This document shows, piece by piece, positions 41,794 to 50,779 of a stretch of 64,000 bases of DNA. This DNA comes from JAJYSO01 sp964451785 (GTDB lineage Bacteria > Bacteroidota > Bacteroidia > Flavobacteriales > Flavobacteriaceae). The position numbers were made by a program, and so were the translations under genes. Every line of letters starts with the position of its first letter. The first letter of the stretch is position 1. Below the pieces are notes generated by a model that saw only the letters and a program-made list of their open reading frames with translations, did no database searches and was not told where the DNA came from. The DNA lies in NCBI GenBank assembly GCA_964451785.1, contig CAYVJG010000002.1:57204-121203 (forward strand), read 5' to 3'.

Positions 41794-43080
41794 TTAACAT
41801 TTAAAAGCTTTGGCACCTGGATAAACAGCTACATCGCCAAGTTCTTCTTCAATACGCAATAATTGATTGTATTTTGCCAAACGATCAGAGCGTGAAAGTG
41901 AACCGGTTTTGATTTGCCCTGTGTTTAGAGCAACCGCTAAATCAGCAATAGTCGTATCTTCTGTTTCACCTGAACGGTGTGACATCACTGCGGTATAGCC
42001 AGCCTTATGAGCAAGGTTTACAGCAGCAATAGTTTCAGAAAGCGTACCGATTTGGTTTACTTTAATTAAAATTGAGTTTGCAGTATCTTCGTCAATTCCT
42101 TTTTGCAAGCGCTTAACATTAGTTACAAATAAATCATCACCTACTAATTGTACGCTATCGCCAATTTTATCAGTTAATGCTTTCCAGCCGTCCCAGTCAT
42201 CTTCATCCATACCATCTTCAATTGAGATAATTGGATATTTAGCTGCTAATTCAGCAAGATAATCAGCTTGCTCTTCTGATGATAACACTTTACCATCTGT
42301 GCCTTCAAAGATTGAATAATCGTATTTGCCGTCTTTATAGAATTCAGAAGAAGCACAATCAAGCGCTATTTTAATATCTTCACCAAATTTATAGCCTGCA
42401 TTTTCTACAGCTTTAGCAATTGTATCTAAGGCATCTTCAGTACCTTCAAAAGTTGGTGCAAATCCACCTTCGTCACCTACAGCAGTATTAAAGCCGCGTT
42501 CTTTGAGTACTTTTTTTAGGTGATGAAATACCTCTGTTCCCATTTGCATAGCTTGAGAAAAACTTGAAGCATTAACAGGCACAATCATAAATTCTTGAAA
42601 CGCAATTGGCGCATCAGAATGTGATCCACCATTAACGATATTCATCATTGGCACAGGTAAAGTTTTAGCACCAACGCCACCTAAATAGCGATACAAAGGA
42701 ACATTGAGTTCATTAGCTGCTGCTTTAGCTACAGCCAAAGAAGCCCCTAACATAGCATTAGCACCGAGGTGACCTTTATTTTCAGTACCATCAACTTCAA
42801 TAAGTTTTTGGTCTATTGCTTCTTGATCAAAAACAGATACGCCAATTAGGTTTTCACGGATAAACGTATGCACGTGTTTTACAGCTTTGGTAACACCTTT
42901 ACCCATATAAGCTTGCCCGCCATCGCGAAGTTCAACAGCCTCATGTACACCAGTTGAAGCACCAGAAGGTACAGCTGCTCTTCCTAACACTCCATTTTCA
43001 GTAATTACATCAACTTCAACAGTTGGATTGCCACGCGAATCGAATATTTGTCGCGCATAAACTTCTTTTATTAAGCTCAT
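41794..43080 (-). CDS. eno: Enolase
   Basis: A 428-residue glycolytic enzyme that interconverts 2-phosphoglycerate and phosphoenolpyruvate with Mg2+. Clear signatures: RQIFDSRGNPTVEVDV at the N-terminus, GASTGVHEAVELRDG, AVGDEGGFAP with the catalytic Glu, the metal ligand in VGDDLFVTN, the catalytic Lys in ILIKVNQIGT, and MSHRSGETEDTTIADLAV. Length is standard. A terminator separates it from carA upstream. Confidence 0.99.
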   Translation of the reverse strand: MSLIKEVYARQIFDSRGNPTVEVDVITENGVLGRAAVPSGASTGVHEAVELRDGGQAYMGKGVTKAVKHVHTFIRENLIGVSVFDQEAIDQKLIEVDGTENKGHLGANAMLGASLAVAKAAANELNVPLYRYLGGVGAKTLPVPMMNIVNGGSHSDAPIAFQEFMIVPVNASSFSQAMQMGTEVFHHLKKVLKERGFNTAVGDEGGFAPTFEGTEDALDTIAKAVENAGYKFGEDIKIALDCASSEFYKDGKYDYSIFEGTDGKVLSSEEQADYLAELAAKYPIISIEDGMDEDDWDGWKALTDKIGDSVQLVGDDLFVTNVKRLQKGIDEDTANSILIKVNQIGTLSETIAAVNLAHKAGYTAVMSHRSGETEDTTIADLAVALNTGQIKTGSLSRSDRLAKYNQLLRIEEELGDVAVYPGAKAFKC

Positions 43081-43105
43081 AGTTTATAAATTATTATTGT
43101 CATTA

Positions 43106-43147
43106 AACAAAAAAGGTAAAACAGGCAAATGCCATAGTTTTACCTTT
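43106..43147 (-). terminator. Terminator of carA
   Basis: On the minus strand AAAGGTAAAAC pairs with GTTTTACCTTT around a 14-base loop, followed by a T-run. Confidence 0.88.
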
Positions 43148-43200
43148 GTGAGGTTAAATATACGGATTTTAAGGAGATCTCCTAAAATCTTAACAAAAAG

Positions 43201-44316
43201 TTATTTTGTTTTTTTGATATTCGCAATAAACTGATCAAACAAGTAGCGTGCATCATGTGGTCCTGCTGCTGCTTCGGGATGATATTGAACAGAAAAACAG
43301 TTTTTGTGTTTCATTTTAAGCCCAGCAACCGTTTTATCATTGAGGTTTATGTGCGTCAATTCTAATTCAGGGTTAGCTTTTAAAGCGTCCATATCAACTG
43401 CAAAACCGTGATTTTGTGAAGTAATTTCAGCCTTACCCGTTTCTTTGTTTAAAACCGGGTGATTAATACCGCGGTGACCTTGATACATTTTGTAAGTCGG
43501 GATACCATTAGCTAAAGCAATAATTTGGTGACCTAAACAAATTCCAAATAAAGGTTTATCTTCAGCAATAATACGTTTAGTAGTTTCAATAGTTTCTTTC
43601 ATTTCTGCGGGGTCACCAGGGCCATTAGACAAGAAATAGCCATCAGGATTCCAAGCGCTCACTTCTTCATAAGAAGCATTGTAAGGAAAAACTTTGACGT
43701 AGCAATCGCGTTGTACCAAGTTTTTAAGAATATCCGATTTTACACCGGCATCAATAGCAGATACTTTAAAAGTAGCATTTTCATCACCTAAGAAATAAGG
43801 TGCTTTTACTGATACCTTTGAAGACAACTCAAGGCCTTGCATACTTGGTAAGTTAGCCAATTTATCTTTTACTTCATCAAGCCTATCTAATTCTGTAGTT
43901 ATGACAGCGTTCATGGCACCGTGTTCGCGGATATAAGCTACTAATGCACGCGTATCAACATCTGAAATGGCCAGCAAATTATTATCTGCAAGGTAGGTTT
44001 CTAAACTTTTATCAGCATTAACGCGAGAGTAGTTATAACTAAAGTTTTTACAAACCAAGCCAGCAATTTTAATACTGTCAGACTGTACTTCTTCACTATT
44101 AGTGCCATAGTTGCCAATATGCGCATTGGTAGTCACTATAATTTGTCCAAAATAACTCGGATCAGTAAAGGTTTCTTGATAGCCGGTCATGCCTGTATTA
44201 AAGCAAATTTCACCATAAGTTGATCCTTCGCCCTGACCTACAACTTTTCCATTAAAGATAGCACCGTCTTCTAATAAAACGATTGCTTTTTGCTTTGCTT
44301 GATATTTAATCGACAT
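43201..44316 (-). CDS. carA: Carbamoyl phosphate synthase small subunit
   Basis: A 371-residue glutamine amidotransferase that hydrolyses glutamine and passes ammonia to CarB. The N-terminal CPSase small-chain domain starts KAIVLLEDGAIFNGKVVG. The C-terminal class I amidotransferase domain has the nucleophile Cys in LFGICLGHQIIA and the His and Glu in FSVQYHPEAAAGPHD. Length is normal. It lies between two terminators and directly after the ribosomal cluster, far from carB. Confidence 0.98.
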   Translation of the reverse strand: MSIKYQAKQKAIVLLEDGAIFNGKVVGQGEGSTYGEICFNTGMTGYQETFTDPSYFGQIIVTTNAHIGNYGTNSEEVQSDSIKIAGLVCKNFSYNYSRVNADKSLETYLADNNLLAISDVDTRALVAYIREHGAMNAVITTELDRLDEVKDKLANLPSMQGLELSSKVSVKAPYFLGDENATFKVSAIDAGVKSDILKNLVQRDCYVKVFPYNASYEEVSAWNPDGYFLSNGPGDPAEMKETIETTKRIIAEDKPLFGICLGHQIIALANGIPTYKMYQGHRGINHPVLNKETGKAEITSQNHGFAVDMDALKANPELELTHINLNDKTVAGLKMKHKNCFSVQYHPEAAAGPHDARYLFDQFIANIKKTK

Positions 44317-44330
44317 AAATTAAAATATTA

Positions 44331-44366
44331 AAAAAAAAGGACAAGCTTAAAAAAAGCTTATCCCTT
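44331..44366 (-). terminator. Terminator at the end of the ribosomal cluster
   Basis: On the minus strand AAGGGATAAGCTT pairs with AAGCTTGTCCTT (one G-U pair, one small mismatch) and is followed by eight T. Confidence 0.85.
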
Positions 44367-44401
44367 AATATTATTCAAAATAAAATATTGAAAATCTAAA
44401 T

Positions 44402-44911
44402 TTATTCATTAGAATCTTTGTCTTCAGCTTTGTCAGCAGAATCCTCTACATTAGATTTATCAGCTGCTGGTGCAGGAGCATCAGCAGATTTCTTTTTACT
44501 TCTACGGCTACGACGAGTAGATTTTTGAGTAGACTCATTTAAGTTATAAGTCTCATTAAAATCAACTAATTCGATCATTGCCATCTCAGCGTTATCACCT
44601 AAACGGTTACCTAATTTAATGATACGTGTATAGCCCCCTGGACGATCGCCAACTTTAGGAGCAATTTCGCGAAACAATTCACTCACTGCTTGTTTGTTGC
44701 GCAATTGAGTAAAAACTGTACGGCGATTATGTGTAGTATCAGCTTTAGATTTAGTGATAAGTGGCTCAATAAACTGACGCAAAGCTTTAGCTTTAGCCGT
44801 AGTTGTATTGATGCGTTTATGTTCAATCAAAGAGCTCGCCATGTTCGCAAACATGCTTTTGCGATGCGCGGTAGTTCTTGATAGACTATTTATTTTTTTA
44901 CCGTGTCTCAT
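44402..44911 (-). CDS. rplQ: 50S ribosomal protein L17
   Basis: 169 residues; the L17 core starts MRHGKKINSLSRTTAHRKSM and ends near residue 120. A 45-residue tail follows that is rich in Lys, Ala, Ser and Asp (TRRSRRSKKKSADAPAPAAD) and looks disordered. E. coli L17 has 127 residues; such tails are common in Bacteroidota. It is the last gene of the cluster. Confidence 0.98.
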   Translation of the reverse strand: MRHGKKINSLSRTTAHRKSMFANMASSLIEHKRINTTTAKAKALRQFIEPLITKSKADTTHNRRTVFTQLRNKQAVSELFREIAPKVGDRPGGYTRIIKLGNRLGDNAEMAMIELVDFNETYNLNESTQKSTRRSRRSKKKSADAPAPAADKSNVEDSADKAEDKDSNE

Positions 44912-44960
44912 TTTAATTCTTAACTTTTAATGTCAGAAATATCTCAAAGATTCCTAACGA

Positions 44961-45953
44961 TTACTCTTTATCCAGTTTATATTTTGAAAGATCCATTCCA
45001 AACTCGAGACCTTTATCTTCAACTAACTCTTCAAGTTCAGTTAAAGATTTCTTTCCAAAGTTACGGAATTTCATTAAATCACTCTTATTATGAGCCACCA
45101 ATTCACCGAGGTTATTAACTTCAGCGGCCTTCAAACAGTTAAGTGCACGTACAGACAAATCTAAATCAACAAGGCTTGTTTTAAGCAACTGACGCATGTG
45201 AAGAGATTCTTCATCATAAGTTTCAGTTTGTGATTTATCATCATCTTCAAGAGTAATGCGTTCATCAGAAAACAACATAAAATGTTGAATTAAGATTTTA
45301 GCAGCTTCAGTGAGAGCATCTTGTGGATGAATACTACCGTCAGAACTAATTTCAAAAACTAATTTTTCGTAATCTGTTTTTTGACCTACACGATAGTTTT
45401 CAACACTGTATTTGACATTTTTAATCGGTGTAAAAATCGAATCCGTAAAGATAGTACCTAAGGCAGCATCAGAAGTTTTATTTTCTTCAGCTGGGACATA
45501 ACCACGACCATTTACAATTGAAAGTTCAATTTTAATAGTCTCGTTTTTATCCATATTGAAGAGTACCAAGTCAGGATTTAAAACTTGGAAACCTGAAATA
45601 GATTCTTGCAAGTCGCCAGCGGTCATTTGATCTTTTCCGGTAAAAGTCAAGGAAATATGCTCGTCTTCAACGTCGTCAATTTGTTTTTTGAAACGCACTT
45701 GTTTTAAATTCAAGATTATTTCAGTAACATCTTCAACAACGCCGGGGATACTAGAGAATTCGTGCTCAACACCTTCAATTTTAACCGAAGAAATTGCATA
45801 ACCCTCTAAAGACGATAACAACACACGACGAAGTGCGTTTCCTACAGTTAACCCAAAACCGGGTTCAAGAGGACGGAATTCGAATTTGCCTTCAAAATCG
45901 GTAGATTCAATCATCACCACCTTATCGGGCCTTTGAAAATCTAATATTGCCAT
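44961..45953 (-). CDS. rpoA: DNA-directed RNA polymerase subunit alpha
   Basis: 330 residues. The N-terminal assembly domain (about 1-235; GFGLTVGNALRRVLLSSLEG) dimerises and holds beta and beta-prime. A linker leads to the C-terminal domain (about 250-325; LLKTSLVDLDLSVRALNCLK and FRNFGKKSLTELEELV), which contacts DNA and activators. Standard length. It lies between rpsD and rplQ as usual. Confidence 0.99.
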   Translation of the reverse strand: MAILDFQRPDKVVMIESTDFEGKFEFRPLEPGFGLTVGNALRRVLLSSLEGYAISSVKIEGVEHEFSSIPGVVEDVTEIILNLKQVRFKKQIDDVEDEHISLTFTGKDQMTAGDLQESISGFQVLNPDLVLFNMDKNETIKIELSIVNGRGYVPAEENKTSDAALGTIFTDSIFTPIKNVKYSVENYRVGQKTDYEKLVFEISSDGSIHPQDALTEAAKILIQHFMLFSDERITLEDDDKSQTETYDEESLHMRQLLKTSLVDLDLSVRALNCLKAAEVNNLGELVAHNKSDLMKFRNFGKKSLTELEELVEDKGLEFGMDLSKYKLDKE

Positions 45954-45976
45954 AGTTATCGTTATCTCAATTAGGA

Positions 45977-46582
45977 TTATTTAGAATACAACTCAACGAT
46001 TAATTGTGTGTTGATATTTTCTGGGATTTGGGTGCGTTTTGGCACTGCTACTACTGTTCCTTCTTTAGCATCAGAATTCCAAGACAACCATTCTAAAACT
46101 TCTCTACCATTATCAAGAGAGCTATTAATAGCTAAAAGAGATTTAGATTTTTCACGAACGCCAATCACGTCGTTTACATCTACTTGATATGAAGGAATGT
46201 TTACGATTTCACCATTCACAGTAATGTGTTTATGAGAAACCAATTGACGAGCTGCACTACGTGTAGGAGCAACACCTAAGCGATAAACGATATTATCTAG
46301 ACGACCTTCACAAAGTTGAAGAAGGATCTCACCGGTAATACCTTTACGACGGTTTGCTTCAACAAACAAGCGGCGGAATTGACGTTCCAAAATACCGTAA
46401 GTATATTTCGCTTTTTGTTTTTCAGTTAACTGAAGTGCATACTCAGATTTTTTTCCACGGCGACGTTGGTTACCGTGTTGACCTGGAGGGTATTTCTTTT
46501 TTTCAAAAGATTTATCATCCCCGTAAATAGGCTCGCCAAATTTGCGAGCAATTTTTGATTTAGGACCAGTATATCTTGCCAT
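45977..46582 (-). CDS. rpsD: 30S ribosomal protein S4
   Basis: 201 residues; begins MARYTGPKSKIARKFGEPIY and has the S4 RNA-binding domain at about 92-155 (RLDNIVYRLGVAPTRSAARQ). It nucleates 16S rRNA folding. No zinc-binding cysteines in the N-terminal part, so it is a C-minus type. In many bacteria S4 represses its operon; no such site can be shown here. Confidence 0.99.
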   Translation of the reverse strand: MARYTGPKSKIARKFGEPIYGDDKSFEKKKYPPGQHGNQRRRGKKSEYALQLTEKQKAKYTYGILERQFRRLFVEANRRKGITGEILLQLCEGRLDNIVYRLGVAPTRSAARQLVSHKHITVNGEIVNIPSYQVDVNDVIGVREKSKSLLAINSSLDNGREVLEWLSWNSDAKEGTVVAVPKRTQIPENINTQLIVELYSK

Positions 46583-46660
46583 TACAAATTGTTTGTGGAT
46601 TGTGAATTAAGGCATTAAAAAAATCCTTCGACAACCCAAATTAAATTTAATTCTTTAAAA

Positions 46661-47050
46661 TTAGACGCGACGACGTTTAGGTGGGCGGCATCCGTTGTGT
46701 GGCATTGGAGTTACATCAACAATTTCTGTCACTTCAACCCCAAGGTTGTGCAATGAGCGGATTGCAGATTCACGACCGTTACCTGGGCCTTTCACATAAA
46801 CTTTCACTTTACGTAAACCAGCTTCAAAAGCTACTTTACCGGCATCTTCAGCTGCTAATTGAGCAGCGTAAGGAGTGTTTTTCTTACTTCCACGGAAACC
46901 CATTTTTCCTGCAGAAGACCAAGAAATAACATCACCTTTTTTATTGGTCAATGACACAATAATGTTATTGAAAGAAGAAGAGATATGTGCTTCACCAAAC
47001 GGTTCAGCAGTCACTTTTTTCTTCTTAGAAGAGGTTTTTGCCTTTGCCAT
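46661..47050 (-). CDS. rpsK: 30S ribosomal protein S11
   Basis: 129 residues with the S11 pattern GEAHISSSFNNIIVSLTNKKG, PYAAQLAAEDAG and the C-terminal THIS-type motif DVTPMPHNGCRPPKRRRV. It sits on the platform of the small subunit. The gap to rpsD (78 bases) is larger than most in the cluster. Confidence 0.99.
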   Translation of the reverse strand: MAKAKTSSKKKKVTAEPFGEAHISSSFNNIIVSLTNKKGDVISWSSAGKMGFRGSKKNTPYAAQLAAEDAGKVAFEAGLRKVKVYVKGPGNGRESAIRSLHNLGVEVTEIVDVTPMPHNGCRPPKRRRV

Positions 47051-47065
47051 AGTTACTTCTCTTTA

Positions 47066-47440
47066 CTATTTAGTTGCTTTTTTCTTATTAGCGACCGTCT
47101 TACGACGACCTTTACGTGTACGCGAGTTGTTCTTAGTATGTTGTCCTCGTAACGGCAATCCAGCACGATGACGTACACCTCTATAACAGCCAATGTCCAT
47201 CAAACGTTTGATGTTCATTTGAGTTTCAGAACGCAATTGTCCTTCAATAGTGTATTCGCTAATTACTTGACGGATACGACCAGCTTCTTCATCAGTCCAT
47301 TCAGACACTTTAGTATCTTCATTAACTTCAGCTTTAGCTAAAATTTCTTTTGCTCTACTATTACCTATTCCGAAGATATAGGTCAAAGCGATTACACCGC
47401 GTTTTTGGTTTGGTATATCTACCCCAGCTATTCTTGCCAT
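47066..47440 (-). CDS. rpsM: 30S ribosomal protein S13
   Basis: 124 residues, starting MARIAGVDIPNQKRGVIALT and ending in a basic tail after GLPLRGQHTKNNSRTRKG. It contacts the P-site tRNA and the bridge to the large subunit. It follows rpmJ with one base between. Confidence 0.99.
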   Translation of the reverse strand: MARIAGVDIPNQKRGVIALTYIFGIGNSRAKEILAKAEVNEDTKVSEWTDEEAGRIRQVISEYTIEGQLRSETQMNIKRLMDIGCYRGVRHRAGLPLRGQHTKNNSRTRKGRRKTVANKKKATK

Positions 47441-47441
47441 A

Positions 47442-47558
47442 TCAACCTTGTCTTTGTTTAAATCTTGGATTCTTTTTATTAATCACATAAAGACGTCCCT
47501 TTCTGCGTACTATTTGGCAGTCGGCACTTCTCTTCTTAATGGATGCTCTAACTTTCAT
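47442..47558 (-). CDS. rpmJ: 50S ribosomal protein L36, zinc-free form
   Basis: 38 residues, MKVRASIKKRSADCQIVRRK at the start and PRFKQRQG at the end. Of the four zinc ligands of classical L36 (Cys11, Cys14, Cys27, His33) only Cys14 is kept; the others are Ser11, Asn27 and Phe33. So the zinc site is lost, as I recall for many Bacteroidota. It lies between infA and rpsM, its usual place. Confidence 0.97.
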   Translation of the reverse strand: MKVRASIKKRSADCQIVRRKGRLYVINKKNPRFKQRQG

Positions 47559-47622
47559 AATATATGAATTTTGAATAATCAATTTCAGTAAGCCTGAACT
47601 AAGGCCTAATTAATTGGTTTGC

Positions 47623-47630
47623 AAAACTAA
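47623..47630 (-). promoter_or_regulatory. Candidate internal promoter before rpmJ
   Basis: The minus strand reads TAGTTTTG (TAnnTTTG) in the 109-base gap between infA and rpmJ, one of the widest in the cluster. It could give separate expression of rpmJ-rpsM-rpsK-rpsD-rpoA-rplQ. Confidence 0.4.
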
Positions 47631-47667
47631 TAAAAAATTATCAGCTTGCATACTTAATTTTAAATAA

Positions 47668-47883
47668 TTAGTAGCGATACGTAATTCTACCTTTAGACAA
47701 GTCATAAGGACTCATTTCTAATTTCACACGATCGCCCGGCAAAAGCTTGATATAATGCATACGCATTTTACCTGAGATATGTGCTATGAGTACATGACCG
47801 TTTTCTAATTCAACTCTAAACATTGCATTAGACAATGCTTCAATGATAGTTCCGTCTTGTTCTATCGCTTTTTGTTTTGCCAT
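47668..47883 (-). CDS. infA: Translation initiation factor IF-1
   Basis: 71 residues, one S1/OB-fold domain: MAKQKAIEQDGTIIEALSNA, then HISGKMRMHYIKLLPGDRVK and SKGRITYRY. It binds the A site of the small subunit during initiation. It follows secY by 3 bases. Confidence 0.99.
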   Translation of the reverse strand: MAKQKAIEQDGTIIEALSNAMFRVELENGHVLIAHISGKMRMHYIKLLPGDRVKLEMSPYDLSKGRITYRY

Positions 47884-47886
47884 AAT

Positions 47887-49215
47887 TTAAGCTACTGCTT
47901 TTCTGTTTTTACCTGTTTTTACTAAACTGTCGTAATGTCTATTCAACAAATATGAATCTACCTGTTGGATGGTATCTATAGCTACACCTACCATAATCAA
48001 CAACGAAGTACCACCGAAGAAGAGGGCAAATCCTTGTTGCACACCAATGTTCACAATAATTGCAGGGAAGATTGAGAGAACTGCTAAGAAGATTGAACCT
48101 GGCAAAGTGATTTGCGACATGATTCTATCTAAGAAGTTATCAGTATCAGTACCTGGACGGATGCCCGGTACAAATCCACCACTGCGTTTTAAATCGTCAG
48201 CCATTTTATTAGTTGGTACGGTAATAGCTGTATAGAAATATGTAAATACAATGATCAACAAAGCAAACACAAGGTTATACCAAAACCCAAACAGATCCTG
48301 AAAGGCTGTTTGAACGCTCAAAGCAAAGCTAGAGTCAGATAAACCTGCTACAGCTGCCGGCACAAACATAATAGCCTGAGCAAAGATAATTGGCATTACA
48401 CCAGATGCATTGAGGCGCAACGGGATAAACTGACGTGCGCCGCCACCGCGTTCATAGCCTCCACCGACATTGCGGCGTGCATATTGAACCGGTATTTTGC
48501 GAACTGCCATCACTAAATAGACTGATAATAAGGTAATGATAAACCAGATTGCTAATTCAATCAACACCATAATCATCCCTCCTGATTCTGTAAAACGAGA
48601 GGTAAATTCTTGTGCGAATGATTGTGGCAAACGAGCAATAATACCTACCATAATCAAGAGTGATATACCATTACCTACACCGTTTTCAGTGATGCGTTCA
48701 CCCATCCACATAGCAAAAATACAGCCACAAGTAAGGATAATTACTGAACTAGCTACAAACAAAGTTTGACTAGACATCAAGAAGGCACTTTGTGGTAAGG
48801 TATGAAAGAGGTTAATAATATAACCAGGTCCTTGAATTAAGGTAATGGCGATAGTCAACCAACGTGTAATTTGATCAATTTTTTTACGACCGCTTTCCCC
48901 ATCTTTTTGAAGTTTCTGTAGATATGGAACCGCAATTCCCATCAGCTGAACTACAATTGATGCTGAGATGTAAGGCATAATACCTAAAGCAAAAACGGAA
49001 GCATTAGAAAACGCTCCACCCGTAAAGGCATTGAGTAAACCTAACAACCCGCTATCAGTTTGATCAGCCAAGCTGGCTAATTGTGATGCATCGACGCCAG
49101 GCAGCACAATTTGTGCTCCAAAGCGATATACCAATAAGAACCCAAGAGTCAACAATATGCGACTCCTGAGTTCATCTATTTTCCAAATACTTTTAAGTGT
49201 ATCTATAAACTTCAT
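47887..49215 (-). CDS. secY: Preprotein translocase subunit SecY
   Basis: 442 residues with ten membrane helices; the central pore of the Sec translocon. Typical segments are LGIMPYISASIVVQLM near 77-92, GQ-type plug region before it, and GGTSLLIMVGVAIDTIQQVD near 405-424. Standard position after rplO. Co-expression with ribosomal proteins is universal. Confidence 0.99.
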   Translation of the reverse strand: MKFIDTLKSIWKIDELRSRILLTLGFLLVYRFGAQIVLPGVDASQLASLADQTDSGLLGLLNAFTGGAFSNASVFALGIMPYISASIVVQLMGIAVPYLQKLQKDGESGRKKIDQITRWLTIAITLIQGPGYIINLFHTLPQSAFLMSSQTLFVASSVIILTCGCIFAMWMGERITENGVGNGISLLIMVGIIARLPQSFAQEFTSRFTESGGMIMVLIELAIWFIITLLSVYLVMAVRKIPVQYARRNVGGGYERGGGARQFIPLRLNASGVMPIIFAQAIMFVPAAVAGLSDSSFALSVQTAFQDLFGFWYNLVFALLIIVFTYFYTAITVPTNKMADDLKRSGGFVPGIRPGTDTDNFLDRIMSQITLPGSIFLAVLSIFPAIIVNIGVQQGFALFFGGTSLLIMVGVAIDTIQQVDSYLLNRHYDSLVKTGKNRKAVA

Positions 49216-49226
49216 TAAATGGTGTA

Positions 49227-49676
49227 TTATAAAGTTATAACTTCTCCGCCAGCTTGCTCGATAGCAGCTTTGGCAGAAGCTGTAAATTTATGTGCACTTA
49301 CTGAGATCTTAGCTTTTAATTCGCCTCGACCTAAAACTTTCACTTCTTCATTTTTTCCAGCAACACCAAGTTTTACAAAGGTAGCAAAGTCCACTTTATC
49401 GTTAATTTTTCCTGCATCAACCAAAGTTTGCAAAGTATCTAAATTGATAACTGCATATTCTTTATGGTTGATATTCGTAAAGCCAAATTTAGGCACACGA
49501 CGTTGTAAAGGCATTTGACCACCCTCAAATCCGATTTTTCTAGAATAACCAGAACGAGATTTAGCCCCTTTATGTCCGCGGCCTGAGGTTCTACCTTTTC
49601 CAGCAACCCCTCGTCCGAGGCGCTTAGAATTAGATTGTACTGAACCTTTGGCTGGTTTTAAGTTATGTAATTCCAT
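49227..49676 (-). CDS. rplO: 50S ribosomal protein L15
   Basis: 149 residues, MELHNLKPAKGSVQSNSKRL at the start, the glycine/arginine-rich GRGVAGKGRTSGRGHKG segment, and GAKSRSGYSRKIGFEGGQMP. It binds 23S rRNA in late assembly. 10 bases after rpmD. Confidence 0.99.
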   Translation of the reverse strand: MELHNLKPAKGSVQSNSKRLGRGVAGKGRTSGRGHKGAKSRSGYSRKIGFEGGQMPLQRRVPKFGFTNINHKEYAVINLDTLQTLVDAGKINDKVDFATFVKLGVAGKNEEVKVLGRGELKAKISVSAHKFTASAKAAIEQAGGEVITL

Positions 49677-49686
49677 AGTTCTTTAA

Positions 49687-49866
49687 TTATGCTTCTTCAA
49701 CAGAAACTAAATGTTTTACTTTATTGATCATTCCTAAGATAGAAGGAGAATCGTCATGAATGACAGATTGACCGATTTTTCTAAGGCCTAATGACTCTAA
49801 AACGCGTTTTTGACGTTGCGTACGATTAATTTCGCTACGCACTTTAGTTACTTTTACTTTTGCCAT
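49687..49866 (-). CDS. rpmD: 50S ribosomal protein L30
   Basis: 59 residues, MAKVKVTKVRSEINRTQRQK, then LGLRKIGQSVIHDDSPSILG, ending KHLVSVEEA. The pattern L-x-L-x-K-x-G and the gene place between rpsE and rplO identify L30. It has 10-11 base gaps on both sides. Confidence 0.97.
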   Translation of the reverse strand: MAKVKVTKVRSEINRTQRQKRVLESLGLRKIGQSVIHDDSPSILGMINKVKHLVSVEEA

Positions 49867-49877
49867 TTTACTTTTTT

Positions 49878-50402
49878 TTAGCCGTTAAAAACTTTATCTA
49901 AGGAGATTCCACGTTGTTTAGCAACTTGTTCAGCTGTACGCATTTTGAGCAAAGCATCAAAAGTAGCTTTAACAACGTTATGTGGGTTTGAAGACCCTTG
50001 ACTTTTTGATAAAAGGTTACGGATACCGGCAAGTTCAACTACTGCACGAACAGGTCCACCTGCGATAACTCCTGTACCTTCAGATGCTGGCAATAAGAAG
50101 ACGCGTGCACCGCTATATTTACCTTTTTGTTCATGAGGCACTGTGCCTTGAACTAGAGGAATACGCACTAAGTTTTTCTTTGCATCTTCAATACCTTTAG
50201 CAATTGCTGTAGAGACTTCTTGAGATTTTCCTAAGCCGTGACCAACAACACCATTTTCATCACCAACAACTACGATAGCAGAAAAACCGAAAGTACGTCC
50301 ACCTTTAGTTACTTTGGTAACACGTTGTACTCCAACAAGACGATCTTTTAATTCAAGACCACTTGGTTTAACAAATTCGACGTTTTTATAATTCTGAAAC
50401 AT
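49878..50402 (-). CDS. rpsE: 30S ribosomal protein S5
   Basis: 174 residues with the double-stranded RNA-binding-like N-terminal domain (LKDRLVGVQRVTKVTKGGRT) and the C-terminal domain (GTGVIAGGPVRAVVELAGI). It contributes to decoding accuracy. Standard length. Confidence 0.99.
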   Translation of the reverse strand: MFQNYKNVEFVKPSGLELKDRLVGVQRVTKVTKGGRTFGFSAIVVVGDENGVVGHGLGKSQEVSTAIAKGIEDAKKNLVRIPLVQGTVPHEQKGKYSGARVFLLPASEGTGVIAGGPVRAVVELAGIRNLLSKSQGSSNPHNVVKATFDALLKMRTAEQVAKQRGISLDKVFNG

Positions 50403-50413
50403 AATTTACTTTC

Positions 50414-50767
50414 TTAAAATTTAAGGCCTCCTTTACGAGCGCCATCAGCTAAGGCTTTAACTCTACCGTGATATAAATAGCCATTACGATCAAAAGCTAC
50501 GGCTTCTATACCGGCTTCGACAGCTTTTGTAGCCAAAGATTGACCTACAAGTTCTGCGATTTCCAATTTAGTTCCCTTAGCATCTACCCCTTTATCGCGA
50601 GATGAAGCAGAAACTAATGTTTTTGAAGCCTCATCGTCAATAATCTGAGCGTAAATATCTTTGTTACTGCGAAAAACAGACAAACGAGGGCGCTCAGCGG
50701 TACCTGATAAATTTTTACGAATACCTTTTTTAATTCGTTTTCTTCTATTAAATTTTGAAACTGCCAT
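50414..50767 (-). CDS. rplR: 50S ribosomal protein L18
   Basis: 117 residues, basic start MAVSKFNRRKRIKKGIRKNL, then RPRLSVFRSNKDIYAQIIDD and the C-terminal FDRNGYLYHGRVKALADGAR. It carries 5S rRNA into the large subunit together with L5. Confidence 0.99.
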   Translation of the reverse strand: MAVSKFNRRKRIKKGIRKNLSGTAERPRLSVFRSNKDIYAQIIDDEASKTLVSASSRDKGVDAKGTKLEIAELVGQSLATKAVEAGIEAVAFDRNGYLYHGRVKALADGARKGGLKF

Positions 50768-50779
50768 AATTGGGTTTTA

